DNA from: Limnospira fusiformis SAG 85.79
Lineage (GTDB): Bacteria > Cyanobacteriota > Cyanobacteriia > Cyanobacteriales > Microcoleaceae
Length of the DNA stretch: 64,000 nt
Direction of reading: 5' to 3'
NCBI RefSeq assembly: GCF_012516315.1
Contig: NZ_CP051185.1
Span: forward strand, 5,523,363-5,587,362
Part shown: in pieces, positions 27,981 to 37,335 of the stretch
How the letters are laid out: the number at the start of each line of letters is the position of its first letter
Position numbering within the stretch: the stretch's first letter is position 1
Notes under the pieces: generated by a model
Seen by the model: the letters and a program-made list of their open reading frames with translations, nothing else
Told to the model about the DNA's origin: nothing
Databases searched by the model: none
Position numbers and translations under genes: made by a program

Positions 27981-29456
27981 ATGACTTTTATCTCCACCGA
28001 TTACGCTATCTTCCTGTTTTGTGTCTTCCTGATTTATTGGCTAACACCCTGGCGAAAAGGCAGATTAATCATACTATTAGCAGCCAGTTTAATATTTTAT
28101 GCCTCCCTACAAATTCAATATATCCCCCTGCTGTTACTGTGCATTTTCTTTAACTTTGGTTTAGCCCTCTCTATCGGTGAGCCTTTAGAAGACTGGCAAA
28201 TTGCCAATAGTTCCTTCAACCGTCGCCGCCTGATTTTATTGTGGATTGGAATTACCATCAACCTCCTACTATTACTAGGCTTTAAATATATTCCTTTTCT
28301 GCTCAATATCATTGGCGGCATCTTCAATAATAATCAGATTCAAGATGCAGCGGTTTGGGTAAGTTCCTATATTGTACCACCTTTAGGATTGAGTTTTTTC
28401 TGCTTTGAAATAATCGCCTATTTAATAGATGTATATAGAGGCGCACCCCCCACCAATTCTTTACTAGAATTTACCAGCTATAAATTCTTATTCCCCAAAT
28501 TCATTGCCGGCCCAATTACCCGCTATCATCATCTCAAAAATCAATTCCAAACCCTGCAATTTCCCACACCAGAAAAAATCACAGATGGTTTATGGTTGCT
28601 GGCTATGGGCGCAGTCAAAAAAGGAATTTTTGCCGATCGCATTGGTATTTTCGTAGACCTAAGTTTTGAAAACTTACAACGGGCTGGAAGTGGCGACTTA
28701 TGGCTGGCTACAGTGGCTTATGGTTTACAGCTTTATTTAGATTTTACCGGCTATGTAGACCTAGCCAGAGGTACAGCATTACTACTAGGATTAAACTTAC
28801 CAGAAAATTTTGATGCTCCCTATTTTACCACCAGTATCGCCGATTTTTGGCGACGATGGCATATCACCCTAGGGGACTGGCTGCGAAATTATCTATATTT
28901 TCCCCTAGGAGGGTCAAGGGTGGGACTCACGCGCACCTGTCTCAACTTACTAATTGTCATGTTAATTGCGGGAATTTGGCACGGCGCAGCCTGGGGGTTT
29001 ATTTTATGGGGGGTATTACACGGGGTAGCTTTAGTCATTCACCGACTGACAGACACCCTATCTAAACAGTTATCAATAGAGTGGATTTGGCTAACTTTTC
29101 CAGGTATAATTATCAGTTGGTTTATCACCCAATTAATGGTTTTTTGGACTTGGATTTTCTTCAGACTTCCTGACTTAAAGGATTCATTTTGGGTAGTGCA
29201 AAACCTTTGGGGCACCCGCGCCGACATTCAATTTGCCCACCTAGTTTATGTGGAGGCTTTAGGAGTTGAAAGAATTGATTTAGCCAGGATTCTAGTTGGG
29301 GTAATCATAGCCATGGCGATCGCCACCGCATTTCGACGGGGTTTAAAAGTACAACTCAACTGGCCGATTAAGTTAATTTTAGTTCCCCTGTGCTTTTTCG
29401 CGGTCTTATTATTAGCCCCAGAAGGTGGTTTACCCTACATTTATTTTGACTTTTAA
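27981..29456 (+). CDS. MBOAT family O-acyltransferase (AlgI-like)
   Basis: This 491-residue integral membrane protein has roughly 10-12 hydrophobic helices. It carries the AlgI/DltB-type MBOAT signature: FPKFIAGPITRYHHL, LYLDFTGYVDLARGTALLLG, IADFWRRWHITLGDWLRNYL and the catalytic-histidine region IAGIWHGAAWGFILWGVLHG. Such proteins transfer acetyl groups across the membrane onto exported polysaccharides. The usual partner (an SGNH/AlgJ-like esterase) is not adjacent, so the acceptor is unknown. A TTG or ATG at 27981 starts the frame; the motif content makes the family secure. Confidence 0.87.
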   Translation: MTFISTDYAIFLFCVFLIYWLTPWRKGRLIILLAASLIFYASLQIQYIPLLLLCIFFNFGLALSIGEPLEDWQIANSSFNRRRLILLWIGITINLLLLLGFKYIPFLLNIIGGIFNNNQIQDAAVWVSSYIVPPLGLSFFCFEIIAYLIDVYRGAPPTNSLLEFTSYKFLFPKFIAGPITRYHHLKNQFQTLQFPTPEKITDGLWLLAMGAVKKGIFADRIGIFVDLSFENLQRAGSGDLWLATVAYGLQLYLDFTGYVDLARGTALLLGLNLPENFDAPYFTTSIADFWRRWHITLGDWLRNYLYFPLGGSRVGLTRTCLNLLIVMLIAGIWHGAAWGFILWGVLHGVALVIHRLTDTLSKQLSIEWIWLTFPGIIISWFITQLMVFWTWIFFRLPDLKDSFWVVQNLWGTRADIQFAHLVYVEALGVERIDLARILVGVIIAMAIATAFRRGLKVQLNWPIKLILVPLCFFAVLLLAPEGGLPYIYFDF

Positions 29457-29502
29457 GCCCCCAAAATCCCCCCCAGTGATACCCCAACCACATCGCCAGA
29501 AA

Positions 29503-31317
29503 TTAGGAATCTTGATTAAGTTTTAAAACCGCCATAAAAGCCTCTTGGGGAACATCCACCGACCCCAAAGCCTTCATCCGTTTTTTACCCTTAGCCTGCT
29601 TCTGGAGTAATTTCTTTTTACGGCTAATATCACCGCCATAACACTTAGCTAAAACGTCCTTACGCAAAGCTGGTATATGTTCACTAGCGATCACCTTAGA
29701 ACCGATCGCCGCTTGAATAGGGACCTTAAACTGATGGCGAGGAATCAACTCTTTGAGTTTTTCCGCCATTCCCCGTCCGACATTATAGGCTTTATCCCGA
29801 TGAACAATCATCGCCAGGGAGTCTACAGTATCCTTATTAATCATAATATCCAGCTTAACCAAAGGATTCTCACGGTAGCCGACAAAATGATATTCCATAC
29901 TGGCATATCCCCGCGATCGCGATTTCATTTGATCAAAAAAGTCCGTCACCACCTCAGCCAAAGGAACCTCATAAACCAAAGTTGTCCGCCCCATAGTCAG
30001 ATATTTCATATCCAGAAAATCACCCCGCCGACCTTGGGCTAATTCCATCAAAGTACCCACAAAAGTCTCTGGGGTAATCATTTCTACCCGCACATAAGGT
30101 TCCTCTATTTTCTCGCGGTGATTAGGTTCGGGTAATTTACTCGGGTTATCAATCATCAGCACTTCCCCAGTATTAGTGGTCACCCTATAGACCACAGAAG
30201 GAGAAGTGACAATCAAATTTAGGTCATATTCTCGTTCCAATCTCTCTTGGACAATTTCCATGTGTAGTAACCCCAAGAAACCACACCGGAAACCAAACCC
30301 CATAGCACTAGACGTTTCAGGTTCGTATGACAAAGAAGCATCATTTAACTTGAGGCGATCGAGGGCTTCTCGTAAGTCGGGAAACTGGTCAGCATCAATA
30401 GGAAATAACCCACAAAATACCATGGGTTTAGCCTCTGTGTATCCAGGGAGAGGGCTAGGAGCCGGATTTTTAGCCATAGTAATGGTATCACCAACCCGGG
30501 CATCTTCCACAGCCTTAATCGCCGCACCCAGATAGCCGACTTCCCCGGCGTGCAATTCATCAACAGGGGTTTGAGTGGGGGCTAATACTCCTAACTCATC
30601 AATTTCGTATTCTTTACCAGATGCCATTAAACGAATGCGATCGCCTTTTTTAACCGTCCCGTCCATGACCCGAAAATAGACAATCACCCCACGATAACTG
30701 TCATAATAGCTATCAAAAATCAACGCCCGCAGTTTCTCGGATACGGTATCCTTGGGAGGCGGAACTAATTTGACAATAGACTCCAAAATCTCCTCAATAC
30801 CAATACCTTCCTTAGCAGAAGCGCGGATCGCCTCGGAACAGTCTAAACCAATAATTTCCTCAATTTCCCCAGCGACCCGTTCAGGTTCAGCCCCAGGTAA
30901 ATCAATTTTATTGAGGACTGGGATAATTTCTAAATCATTCTCCAAAGCTAAATAGACATTAGCCAAGGTTTGCGCTTCCACCCCTTGGGAAGCATCCACA
31001 ACTAACAGCGCTCCCTCACAAGCAGCCAAAGAACGGGATACCTCATAGGAAAAGTCCACATGGCCAGGAGTATCGATCAGATTCAAAACATATTCCTGAC
31101 CATCTTTGGCTGTATAATTCATCCGAGCGGCCTGGAGTTTGATGGTAATCCCCCGTTCCCGTTCAATATCCATGGAATCTAGGAACTGTTCCTTCATCTG
31201 GCGATCAGCGACAGTCCCGGTCTGCTGAAGTAGGCGATCGGCTAAGGTAGACTTACCATGATCAATATGAGCAATAATCGAAAAATTACGAATCCGAGTT
31301 ACAGGAACGTTAGTCAT
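29503..31317 (-). CDS. lepA: Elongation factor 4 (LepA)
   Basis: This 604-residue translational GTPase has G1 [35 protein letters not shown] (G3), NKIDLPGA (G4) and the LepA-specific C-terminal domain ending in [20 protein letters not shown]. LepA back-translocates stalled ribosomes and aids translation under ionic or cold stress. The start [17 protein letters not shown] region and full length match the family. It is a standalone chromosomal gene. Confidence 0.97.
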   Translation of the reverse strand: MTNVPVTRIRNFSIIAHIDHGKSTLADRLLQQTGTVADRQMKEQFLDSMDIERERGITIKLQAARMNYTAKDGQEYVLNLIDTPGHVDFSYEVSRSLAACEGALLVVDASQGVEAQTLANVYLALENDLEIIPVLNKIDLPGAEPERVAGEIEEIIGLDCSEAIRASAKEGIGIEEILESIVKLVPPPKDTVSEKLRALIFDSYYDSYRGVIVYFRVMDGTVKKGDRIRLMASGKEYEIDELGVLAPTQTPVDELHAGEVGYLGAAIKAVEDARVGDTITMAKNPAPSPLPGYTEAKPMVFCGLFPIDADQFPDLREALDRLKLNDASLSYEPETSSAMGFGFRCGFLGLLHMEIVQERLEREYDLNLIVTSPSVVYRVTTNTGEVLMIDNPSKLPEPNHREKIEEPYVRVEMITPETFVGTLMELAQGRRGDFLDMKYLTMGRTTLVYEVPLAEVVTDFFDQMKSRSRGYASMEYHFVGYRENPLVKLDIMINKDTVDSLAMIVHRDKAYNVGRGMAEKLKELIPRHQFKVPIQAAIGSKVIASEHIPALRKDVLAKCYGGDISRKKKLLQKQAKGKKRMKALGSVDVPQEAFMAVLKLNQDS

Positions 31318-31510
31318 AAGGGGTAACTTTTTAAAACCAGTCAGTGGGAGGATGGGTGCTTAACGTATTTTAACAAAAAATTGGCGACCGTAGCGATCGC
31401 ACCCACAACTGATCAAACCAAAATCCGGTTATAGCCTTGTAGCGGACAAAATAAGCCCCCAAAATGCCATATACAGCATTTTCTGAGGCTCAAGTTTTTG
31501 GATAAACCAT

Positions 31511-31834
31511 CTAAGGTTGTTTTTCCAGTTCCGATTTCATCTTTTCTAGGGTCATGTGCATTTGTTGGAACATCTGGTCAGGGGTAATCCCAAACTGGCC
31601 TAGTTGAGTTTTTAACTGTTCCATAGTCATCTGGGCCATGAAATCCTCAGACAGTTCAAACCGCTTCATAAAGATACGGTAACGATCCATCATCGATTCC
31701 ATATTCTCAATAAACAGTTTTTTGCCCTCTCGGTCAAATTTCCCATAATCGCTTCCCAGTTGGATTAAAGACTGATAGTCCTCAAATAACTGTTTGGCTT
31801 CTTGCTGTACAATCTCAGATTCAAAGAAACTCAT
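31511..31834 (-). CDS. DUF1825 family protein
   Basis: A 107-residue, entirely helical and highly charged protein beginning MSFFESEIVQQEAKQLFEDY, the conserved opening of DUF1825, a family found in cyanobacteria. No catalytic motif is visible and the function is unknown. Short methionine-rich helices (MAQMTMEQLKTQLGQFG) close the protein. It lies between lepA and lepB on the same strand, each with a spacer large enough for its own promoter. Confidence 0.8.
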   Translation of the reverse strand: MSFFESEIVQQEAKQLFEDYQSLIQLGSDYGKFDREGKKLFIENMESMMDRYRIFMKRFELSEDFMAQMTMEQLKTQLGQFGITPDQMFQQMHMTLEKMKSELEKQP

Positions 31835-31999
31835 AATTGGTTAAATCTTTTATACAACAGGCGATCGCGATTCCTTAACCCAGGAATTGCTCCTATATTT
31901 TGTCTACAATTGTAACACCGAAATCTCGGCTACTGTACCCCCCAAGGGTCGCAATTGCCGTACCACTTCGGGCTATAATCCTTATAGACAAATTTTATC

Positions 32000-32593
32000 T
32001 TAGATCGGCCCTAATCGTTTCCAAGGCCAAAAACGCCAAGCCGCCCTACCAATAATGTTCTGTTGGGGTAAAAATCCCCAGATGTGGGAATCATTGCTAT
32101 CGTTGCGGTTATCTCCCATGACAAAATACTGTTGGTCAGGTACCAAATTCGGTCCCCAATCATACTCAGGAGGTTCCGCGATATACTCTTCTGCGATCGG
32201 ATCATTATCTAAATAAACCTTACCGCCGCGAATTTCCACCAGTTGACCTGGTTCACCAATAATACGCTTGATAAATGCTTGGTCTTTGGTGTAGCCTTGA
32301 ACCCTTAACTGTCCAGGTGGCGTAAAAACAATAATATCCCCAAACTTGGGAGGACTGAATCTATATAAAACCTTTTCTACCACTAAGCGATCGCCAATTT
32401 CCAAAGTCGGGAACATTGAATCCGAGGGAATATAACGGGGTTCAGCCACAAAAATGCGGATTAGTAACGATAGACTCAAAGCCACCGCCAGAATCACCAA
32501 ATTTTCCCGAAATTTCCCCCCTTTAGCGGTTGGAGCCGGGTCTTTGGGCTTGGTTTCCCCTTGTGGTTCCTGTTTTTGTTCCTGGGATCTCAT
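32000..32593 (-). CDS. lepB: Signal peptidase I (LepB)
   Basis: This 197-residue S26 signal peptidase has one N-terminal transmembrane helix (NLVILAVALSLSLLIRIFVA). The catalytic serine box is RYIPSDSMFPTLEIGDRLVVEK, the lysine block is DQAFIKRIIGEPGQLVEI, and box E is YFVMGDNRNDSNDSHIWG. It removes signal peptides from exported proteins on the outer face of the cytoplasmic or thylakoid membrane. The short Lys/Pro-rich N-terminal tail is typical of cyanobacterial forms. crtR ends just upstream on the same strand, 10 bp before the lepB start, so the two may share a transcript. Confidence 0.95.
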   Translation of the reverse strand: MRSQEQKQEPQGETKPKDPAPTAKGGKFRENLVILAVALSLSLLIRIFVAEPRYIPSDSMFPTLEIGDRLVVEKVLYRFSPPKFGDIIVFTPPGQLRVQGYTKDQAFIKRIIGEPGQLVEIRGGKVYLDNDPIAEEYIAEPPEYDWGPNLVPDQQYFVMGDNRNDSNDSHIWGFLPQQNIIGRAAWRFWPWKRLGPI

Positions 32594-32603
32594 TTTGGTT
32601 GAT

Positions 32604-33509
32604 TCAATCCTCTGAGTTAGACAACTTAGGCGATTTGTGATGGTGAAAACGAATCCCTAGGAAAATATCATACATGAAACCCCAGAAGTCCTTGCCATTA
32701 AGCAATCCCAAGGTTTGGGGAGAGCCTTTGGCATCTAACAGAGGTTTAGTCGCTTCGTAGGCAGGTTTATATTTATACCAGGGAATTGACGGCCACAGAT
32801 GATGGATCAAGTGGTAGTTTTGTCCCAAAATCAAAATATTGAGGAGCGCACTAGGATAAACCCTGGCATTTTTCCAGCGATTGCGTTCTTGAAAAGGACG
32901 ATGGGGCAAATAGTCAAAGAATAAGCCCAAAGCCAGTCCTACCACTAAAGCCGGAGTAAACCAGAAGTTGAGAATATAGCCCAAAAAATCATAGTGAACC
33001 CCTAGGGCGACAATTACCACGACCACCATACGGCTTAAAAACCACTCCAGTAACTCATACTTGCGCCACAGTCGCCGCCGGAAGAAGAAAATCTCGTGAT
33101 AAAAAAATCTGGCTGCAATTAACCACAACGGCCCCCCTGTGGAAACAAAATGATCAGGATCATTGTCTGGGTCATTAACATGGGCATGATGTTGGATATG
33201 GACCCGGGTAAAAACTGGAAAGGCAAAACCCAACATTAAAGCACTACCATGTCCCAGAATCGCATTCAGGGTGCGATCGCGGTGTGCAGAATTATGGGAT
33301 GCGTCATGAATGACTGTCCCTGCTAGATGTAGGGCTAGTACATTACACAAAAAACAGAACCAATTAGGCCAGTGCCAGCACCAGTAACCTAGAGTAGAAC
33401 TAATGACGATCGCAATAGCCCCTAAGAACATAAGGAGGGTTATATTTAAACCCCCTTCCGGGACTAGGAAATCCTTGGGAACCGTCAGCAGCTTCTGGCC
33501 CTCCGACAT
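32604..33509 (-). CDS. crtR: Beta-carotene hydroxylase CrtR
   Basis: This is a 301-residue di-iron membrane hydroxylase with the three histidine boxes of CrtR: HDASHNSAHRD, RVHIQHHAHVND and NYHLIHHLWPSIPWYKY. Four hydrophobic segments anchor it in the membrane. It hydroxylates the beta-ionone rings of carotenoids on the way to zeaxanthin. I chose the ATG at 33509, preceded by AAGGAG about 11 nt upstream; a longer frame to 33521 exists. lepB follows after only 10 bp. Confidence 0.93.
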   Translation of the reverse strand: MSEGQKLLTVPKDFLVPEGGLNITLLMFLGAIAIVISSTLGYWCWHWPNWFCFLCNVLALHLAGTVIHDASHNSAHRDRTLNAILGHGSALMLGFAFPVFTRVHIQHHAHVNDPDNDPDHFVSTGGPLWLIAARFFYHEIFFFRRRLWRKYELLEWFLSRMVVVVIVALGVHYDFLGYILNFWFTPALVVGLALGLFFDYLPHRPFQERNRWKNARVYPSALLNILILGQNYHLIHHLWPSIPWYKYKPAYEATKPLLDAKGSPQTLGLLNGKDFWGFMYDIFLGIRFHHHKSPKLSNSED

Positions 33510-33649
33510 TATTGTTTGCACTCCTTAGAAGTTTGACACCTGAGTATTTTACGCGAGTCCTGAGCAACTGTAAATATTTGTAAACAAAATGAGTTGCCAC
33601 CTTGCCTAAGAAAATATCACTACTTTACCTGAAGGAGGAAAAAAATTCC

Positions 33650-34456
33650 ATGTTTACACAATTCAAGTTTGGTTGGCGTAAATTTTCCCCTATTTTCGGG
33701 GTGATCAGCTTATCCTTAGCCATGCCTCTGGTAATCAATCAGGGTGCGGCCACAGCTAGGCCCCTGTCCATAGGCGATCGCCATTTTAGTCCCTCCTGGT
33801 CCCAGATTACTGATCAACTCGGTCTTCCTAGGATTAATTTTCCCCAAAACCCACAACCAATCCCTACACAAACCTCTATTCCTCCCCAGCAAGAGGAGAC
33901 AGTTCCCATTCCCCAGGTAGAAGTAGAAACAGAAACCGCCAATATTCCCCGGTTCCGCTGTGAAGTGGTCAACGGTCAATATACAGTTATGTATTATCCC
34001 GTCAGCCAACCAACTCAAGGCTTCCCCTGGGCGGTTCCTGGTGAAATGGGAGGTGGTTGGACTCCCCAACGTCGCTGTCAGGAAATTAGTAGCCGTCTGG
34101 AGTCCTATCGCCCTGATGGGTTGGTGGCTTTACAGACCGCTGTAGAAAATGGCCACAACACTGTTTGTGCTACTACGGAAGATATCCCTCAATGTCGGAT
34201 TGTCCTGACGGTTCCGGCTGGCGAAAGTGCCGAAGTCGTGCGCGATCGCATTTTTCAGAATTTGTTAATTGCTGACAGCGGACAGAGTACCCAGGGAGTT
34301 TTGACTTTGGTCAATGAACGCTCAACCCTTGGTACACTGGAAGGCATCATTCCCAGGAGTTCGTCTAATCGTTCCCAAGGGATTCTGTTAAAACCTTTCC
34401 TAGACCCAGCAGACGGCGGCACTGGAAATCGCATGGATCGCCGTTTCTTCCGCTAA
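33650..34456 (+). CDS. COP23 domain secreted protein
   Basis: The frame opens upstream, but the ATG at 33650 has a strong GAAGGAGGA ribosome-binding site and gives a proper signal peptide (FGVISLSLAMPLVINQGAAT). After a proline/glutamine-rich linker comes a COP23 (circadian oscillating polypeptide) domain: RFRCEVVNGQYTVMYYPVS, QRRCQEISSRLESYR, TVCATTEDIPQCRIVLTVPA. Four cysteines probably form two disulfides. COP23 proteins are membrane-associated cyanobacterial proteins with rhythmic expression in the founding case; their biochemical role is unknown. Confidence 0.78.
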   Translation: MFTQFKFGWRKFSPIFGVISLSLAMPLVINQGAATARPLSIGDRHFSPSWSQITDQLGLPRINFPQNPQPIPTQTSIPPQQEETVPIPQVEVETETANIPRFRCEVVNGQYTVMYYPVSQPTQGFPWAVPGEMGGGWTPQRRCQEISSRLESYRPDGLVALQTAVENGHNTVCATTEDIPQCRIVLTVPAGESAEVVRDRIFQNLLIADSGQSTQGVLTLVNERSTLGTLEGIIPRSSSNRSQGILLKPFLDPADGGTGNRMDRRFFR

Positions 34457-34465
34457 TCTCCCCTT

Positions 34466-34487
34466 AAACCCCCAAATCCGGGGGTTT
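34466..34487 (+). terminator. Hairpin terminator after the COP23 gene
   Basis: AAACCCCC (34466-34473) pairs perfectly with GGGGGTTT (34480-34487) around a 6-nt loop, just after the stop codon. The following sequence is GT-rich rather than a clean T-run. Confidence 0.6.
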
Positions 34488-34575
34488 GGTGGTGGGTCAG
34501 GATTTGTCAACACCAAAAAACCGGAGCGAGGTCACGCGCCGTCTGTAGATAGCGGCGAGAAGATTGAGTATATTG

Positions 34576-34634
34576 GTCGGGCATTCATCCGCACCTGGCA
34601 AAAAGGATGGGGTATTCTGCCCGACATTTTCGAT
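34576..34634. terminator. Second hairpin between the COP23 and YbjN-like genes
   Basis: GTCGGGCA (34576-34583) pairs with TGCCCGAC (34618-34625), with an inner CATCC/GGATG pairing, and is followed by ATTTT. It may terminate transcription or be part of a small RNA. Nothing else is seen in the 218-bp spacer. Confidence 0.4.
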
Positions 34635-34674
34635 AAAATTTGGTGGTGGTAGAGCGATCGGCCACAGTATAATA

Positions 34675-35118
34675 CTAGCGAATCCGATCTAAAGCCCGCA
34701 TTCCTCCCCAACGCTCCACAATTTTGTCATCATAATCATCAGCAATTTCTAGCACCGCATTTACCGAAGATTCCAGTTCAATTTTGTCGCAGGTCGAACC
34801 CACAATGGTATGCTCGAACAGAACATCACCATTATCATCAATGCCAAAGGCTCCAAAGCGCATATTGCTGTTTTCCCGCAACAGAAACCGCATCAGGTCT
34901 GGGGTAAGTTCTGTTCCCGTCACCACATAGGAACGAGTGTTAATAATTGCCTCATCTTTTCCCCACGGAAAAACAAACACCTCCACCAGTGCTGACCCCA
35001 TAAACAGGGCCAGTCCCGGCACATCCTGTCTGGCACAAGGAAATTTACCGTAAAGTTCCCTCATCCAAGTAGTAATTTTCTCATAACAGGCTTCCTGTAT
35101 TGCACTCTCGAATTTCAT
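34675..35118 (-). CDS. YbjN/T3SS-chaperone-like fold protein
   Basis: This 147-residue protein shows the YbjN-type alternation of helix and beta strands: VPGLALFMGSALVEVFVFPW, then ELTPDLMRFLLRENSNMRFG and FGIDDNGDVLFEHTIVG. Cyanobacterial relatives are small cytosolic proteins of unclear function, some implicated in protein folding or stress. It lies next to an IS607-type element. The family call rests on pattern only. Confidence 0.6.
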   Translation of the reverse strand: MKFESAIQEACYEKITTWMRELYGKFPCARQDVPGLALFMGSALVEVFVFPWGKDEAIINTRSYVVTGTELTPDLMRFLLRENSNMRFGAFGIDDNGDVLFEHTIVGSTCDKIELESSVNAVLEIADDYDDKIVERWGGMRALDRIR

Positions 35119-35261
35119 CGGCTTCCCCCTTTCAGTATATTGATCATAGTTTTACCAAACACTTGTGCCAGAATGTCCTCACTACAACTTTTTTAGTGTT
35201 AGTGGGTATTAATGGCAACCAACAAATCATATCCCGACCAGGCAACCATGATCTGATACAT

Positions 35262-36458
35262 TTACGCGACATTTTTCCGGTTGTTCCCGGACAATGCGAC
35301 GATAGCACTATTACCGGTTAAGGTAACAGAGGCGGTATCCCGCAAAGCTTTTAGAAAGATTCCAAAAGCACCGTTCCAGTCCCGTGGTAGAGTGAACCCA
35401 CACTCAGGACATCGGAACACTTTTGAGCCACCTAGCTGGGAATGCACATGACCACAGTGAGTACAGGTTTTGCTGGTGTATTCTTCCGTCACATCTACAA
35501 CTGTGCTTCCAGTTATTTCCCCTTGATGCCTCAGGGTTAGTTTGAATCGATAATGCGCCCATGTCAGCATGGCGCGGGCAGTCTTAGACCTGATTAGACG
35601 CTTCACCTTGGCAACCATATCGGAAGTCTCGAAGGTCGGCAGAAAAATTATGCTGTAGTTGTGAGTCAAGTAGTGAGCAATTTGTTTGTGGGCTTCATCC
35701 ACTAAATTCCGGATTTTGGTTCTCATTCGTTGAGCCGCTTGCCTCATCCGTCGCCTTCTTGAACGACAGGGTTCCTTGGCGATTCGGCTCATCAAATCAT
35801 CCAAATGTTGACATAGCCTAGTAATGCGTCCAATATCCCCGGAGCCCAATTCCAGAAACCGAGAGCCATCAAACCCAGTTATGAAAGTTCGGACACCCGG
35901 GTCTAATGCAATCACGCCAGTAGCGTCAGTTGTGGTAACGGCAACTGGTTCAGGGAAAATCGCCAACCATCGACCTTTGGTAAACACCAACTGAGTCCCT
36001 TGCCCGCAAGTTTTAGGGATGGGTTCGGAAACCATGAAAGTTAATCCTTTCGTTAGTCTTGGATACCAACTCCCTGAAGAGAAATTAGTATTATTGAACT
36101 TAATCCCTTGAGAGCTGTCACGACAACTTCTAAACCTGGCATTAGCACTAGCGGTCAAAGCCTGATAGGCATCAAAGATGGCATTTTGCCGAATGTGGCA
36201 GGGTGTTTCTTTGACCCATTCGGGTAAGTCACTCTGCATCACTTTATTGCGTAACTTTAACTTGCTTAGTCGTTTACCACTCCGGGATAATGCAATTGCT
36301 TGGTTGTAGCAATACCGACAAGCGGCCAACCATTGGCGCCAGACTTGATTTAGCTCTAGGCTGGGGTAAATCCGGATCTTCTTTGACCTGAGTTTTGTAT
36401 TTACTCCGTCGGTATAATCGGGAACTGAAGCAGTGGAGGATGGCGAGGATGTCCTCAA
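35262..36458 (-). CDS. tnpB: TnpB RNA-guided nuclease family protein (element 1)
   Basis: The protein begins with the TnpB N-terminal helix region KIRIYPSLELNQVWRQWLAA and continues with RLTKGLTFMVSEPIP. The RuvC-like catalytic acids are all present: VIALDPGVRTFITGFD, then the IIFLPTFETS glutamate, then PRDWNGAFGIFLKAL. A C4 zinc finger (CTHCGHVHSQLGGSKVFRCPEC) interrupts the RuvC fold as usual. TnpB proteins are RNA-guided DNA nucleases that help IS elements persist; the guide would come from the 3' end, near 35,150-35,300. I chose the TTG at 36458, giving 398 residues; the frame runs on upstream only because it overlaps tnpA. Confidence 0.85.
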   Translation of the reverse strand: MRTSSPSSTASVPDYTDGVNTKLRSKKIRIYPSLELNQVWRQWLAACRYCYNQAIALSRSGKRLSKLKLRNKVMQSDLPEWVKETPCHIRQNAIFDAYQALTASANARFRSCRDSSQGIKFNNTNFSSGSWYPRLTKGLTFMVSEPIPKTCGQGTQLVFTKGRWLAIFPEPVAVTTTDATGVIALDPGVRTFITGFDGSRFLELGSGDIGRITRLCQHLDDLMSRIAKEPCRSRRRRMRQAAQRMRTKIRNLVDEAHKQIAHYLTHNYSIIFLPTFETSDMVAKVKRLIRSKTARAMLTWAHYRFKLTLRHQGEITGSTVVDVTEEYTSKTCTHCGHVHSQLGGSKVFRCPECGFTLPRDWNGAFGIFLKALRDTASVTLTGNSAIVALSGNNRKNVA

Positions 36459-36950
36459 CCATTTCTGGTTCTGGACTGAGACTTGTCTGGTTGAGAACCA
36501 TGAGTGAACACCTGTTTTGCTCACAGAGCCATCGAAACAAGTCAAATCCCCATATTGCCAATCGGTCTGGGTGGGCAACGACAACCATGCGGACATCTCC
36601 TGACAAGACTTGTCCCAGTAAGGCCAGCATTTTCTTTCCCTTGAAGTTGAGCCCGCCTCCGATTTCTGAGACGACTTCTGCTTCGGGGTAGAGGTTGGAC
36701 AGTGCGGCCACCTGTCGGTTGAGGTCTGACTGCTGGGCGCGGCTACTAACTCTGGCATAGATAACGACTTTGCGTTTGTCACTGCCTGATTTGGCAGCAG
36801 TATATCACTCAACGTTGTATCGTCGTTGCCCAGCGGGGGTTCTGATGGTCTCGATTGAGCCATTGTCGTCCCATCTGCGGAGTGTTCTTTCATGGACTCC
36901 AAGGATTTGGGCGGCTTCCTTGGGTTTGACATATTTGGCAATAGGTTTAT
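36274..36950 (-). pseudogene. tnpA: IS607-type serine recombinase tnpA, one nonsense codon (element 1)
   Basis: The frame reads a MerR-like helix-turn-helix (KYVKPKEAAQILGVHERTLR, then RW and TPAGQRRYNVE) and a serine-recombinase catalytic domain (VVIYARVSSRAQQSDLNRQV, GGGLNFKGKKMLALLGQVLS, VVVAHPDRLAIWGFDLFRWL). A TGA at 36805-36807, where a tryptophan or arginine codon would be expected, separates the DNA-binding part from the catalytic part. No clear ATG precedes the frame. The 3' end overlaps tnpB. The gene is probably inactive unless the TGA is a sequencing error or is bypassed by an internal start. Confidence 0.75.
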
Positions 36951-37153
36951 CCTCAACTCTTCTCGCTTATTATACCGTATTGCCCTAAAATATTAACCTA
37001 ATTTGAGATTAAATCATGCTCTATCTGCTAAGTGGCCACGCGCGGCTACCACTCAGCCCAAATGCTTGTGGATTATGGAAAATCGGCGATTTCGGCAATC
37101 GGGTTGTGGTATATTAAACAGAATCCTGCGATGAAAAAGTTAAGGTTAAGGCT

Positions 37154-37261
37154 ATGAGCGAAATTTTTACAGGCAGTCTTATTGAACCCGTGTTACTCCT
37201 CTTAGGTTCCGTAGGGTTTTTCTTTTTTGCCATTCAAGCCTATCGCCAACTAGAAAAATGA
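37154..37261 (+). CDS. 35-residue single-helix membrane peptide
   Basis: A short open frame encodes an acidic N-terminus, MSEIFTGSLIEP, then one hydrophobic helix (VLLLLGSVGFFFFAIQAY) and a basic tail, RQLEK. Length, topology and a reasonable upstream purine tract resemble the tiny single-helix subunits of cyanobacterial photosystem, cytochrome b6f and NDH-1 complexes. I cannot match it to a named subunit such as PsaM, PetM, PsbT or PetL. It lies in the spacer before the PfkB kinase and has its own AT-rich upstream region. Confidence 0.55.
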   Translation: MSEIFTGSLIEPVLLLLGSVGFFFFAIQAYRQLEK

Positions 37262-37335
37262 CTCCACCGTAGTAGGTGGCCGGGTGAAATCCCTTCCTCA
37301 AACTCCTATACTTTGATCAATACTAAAGCAATACA

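Larger units (their letters stand above)
35262..36956 (-). mobile_element. IS607-type element 1 (tnpB intact, tnpA broken)
   Basis: A serine-recombinase tnpA of IS607 type, with one in-frame TGA, precedes and overlaps a full-looking tnpB. IS607 elements lack terminal inverted repeats, so the ends cannot be fixed by eye; they lie roughly between 35,130 and 37,010. The element sits between the YbjN-like gene and the 35-residue membrane peptide and disrupts no visible gene. Confidence 0.75.

Noticed and set aside
36458-36956. The long 5' extension of the tnpB frame of element 1
   Set aside because: It runs through the tnpA gene in another frame and reads as low-complexity Ser/Pro-rich sequence; the tnpA frame carries the recognisable domains.
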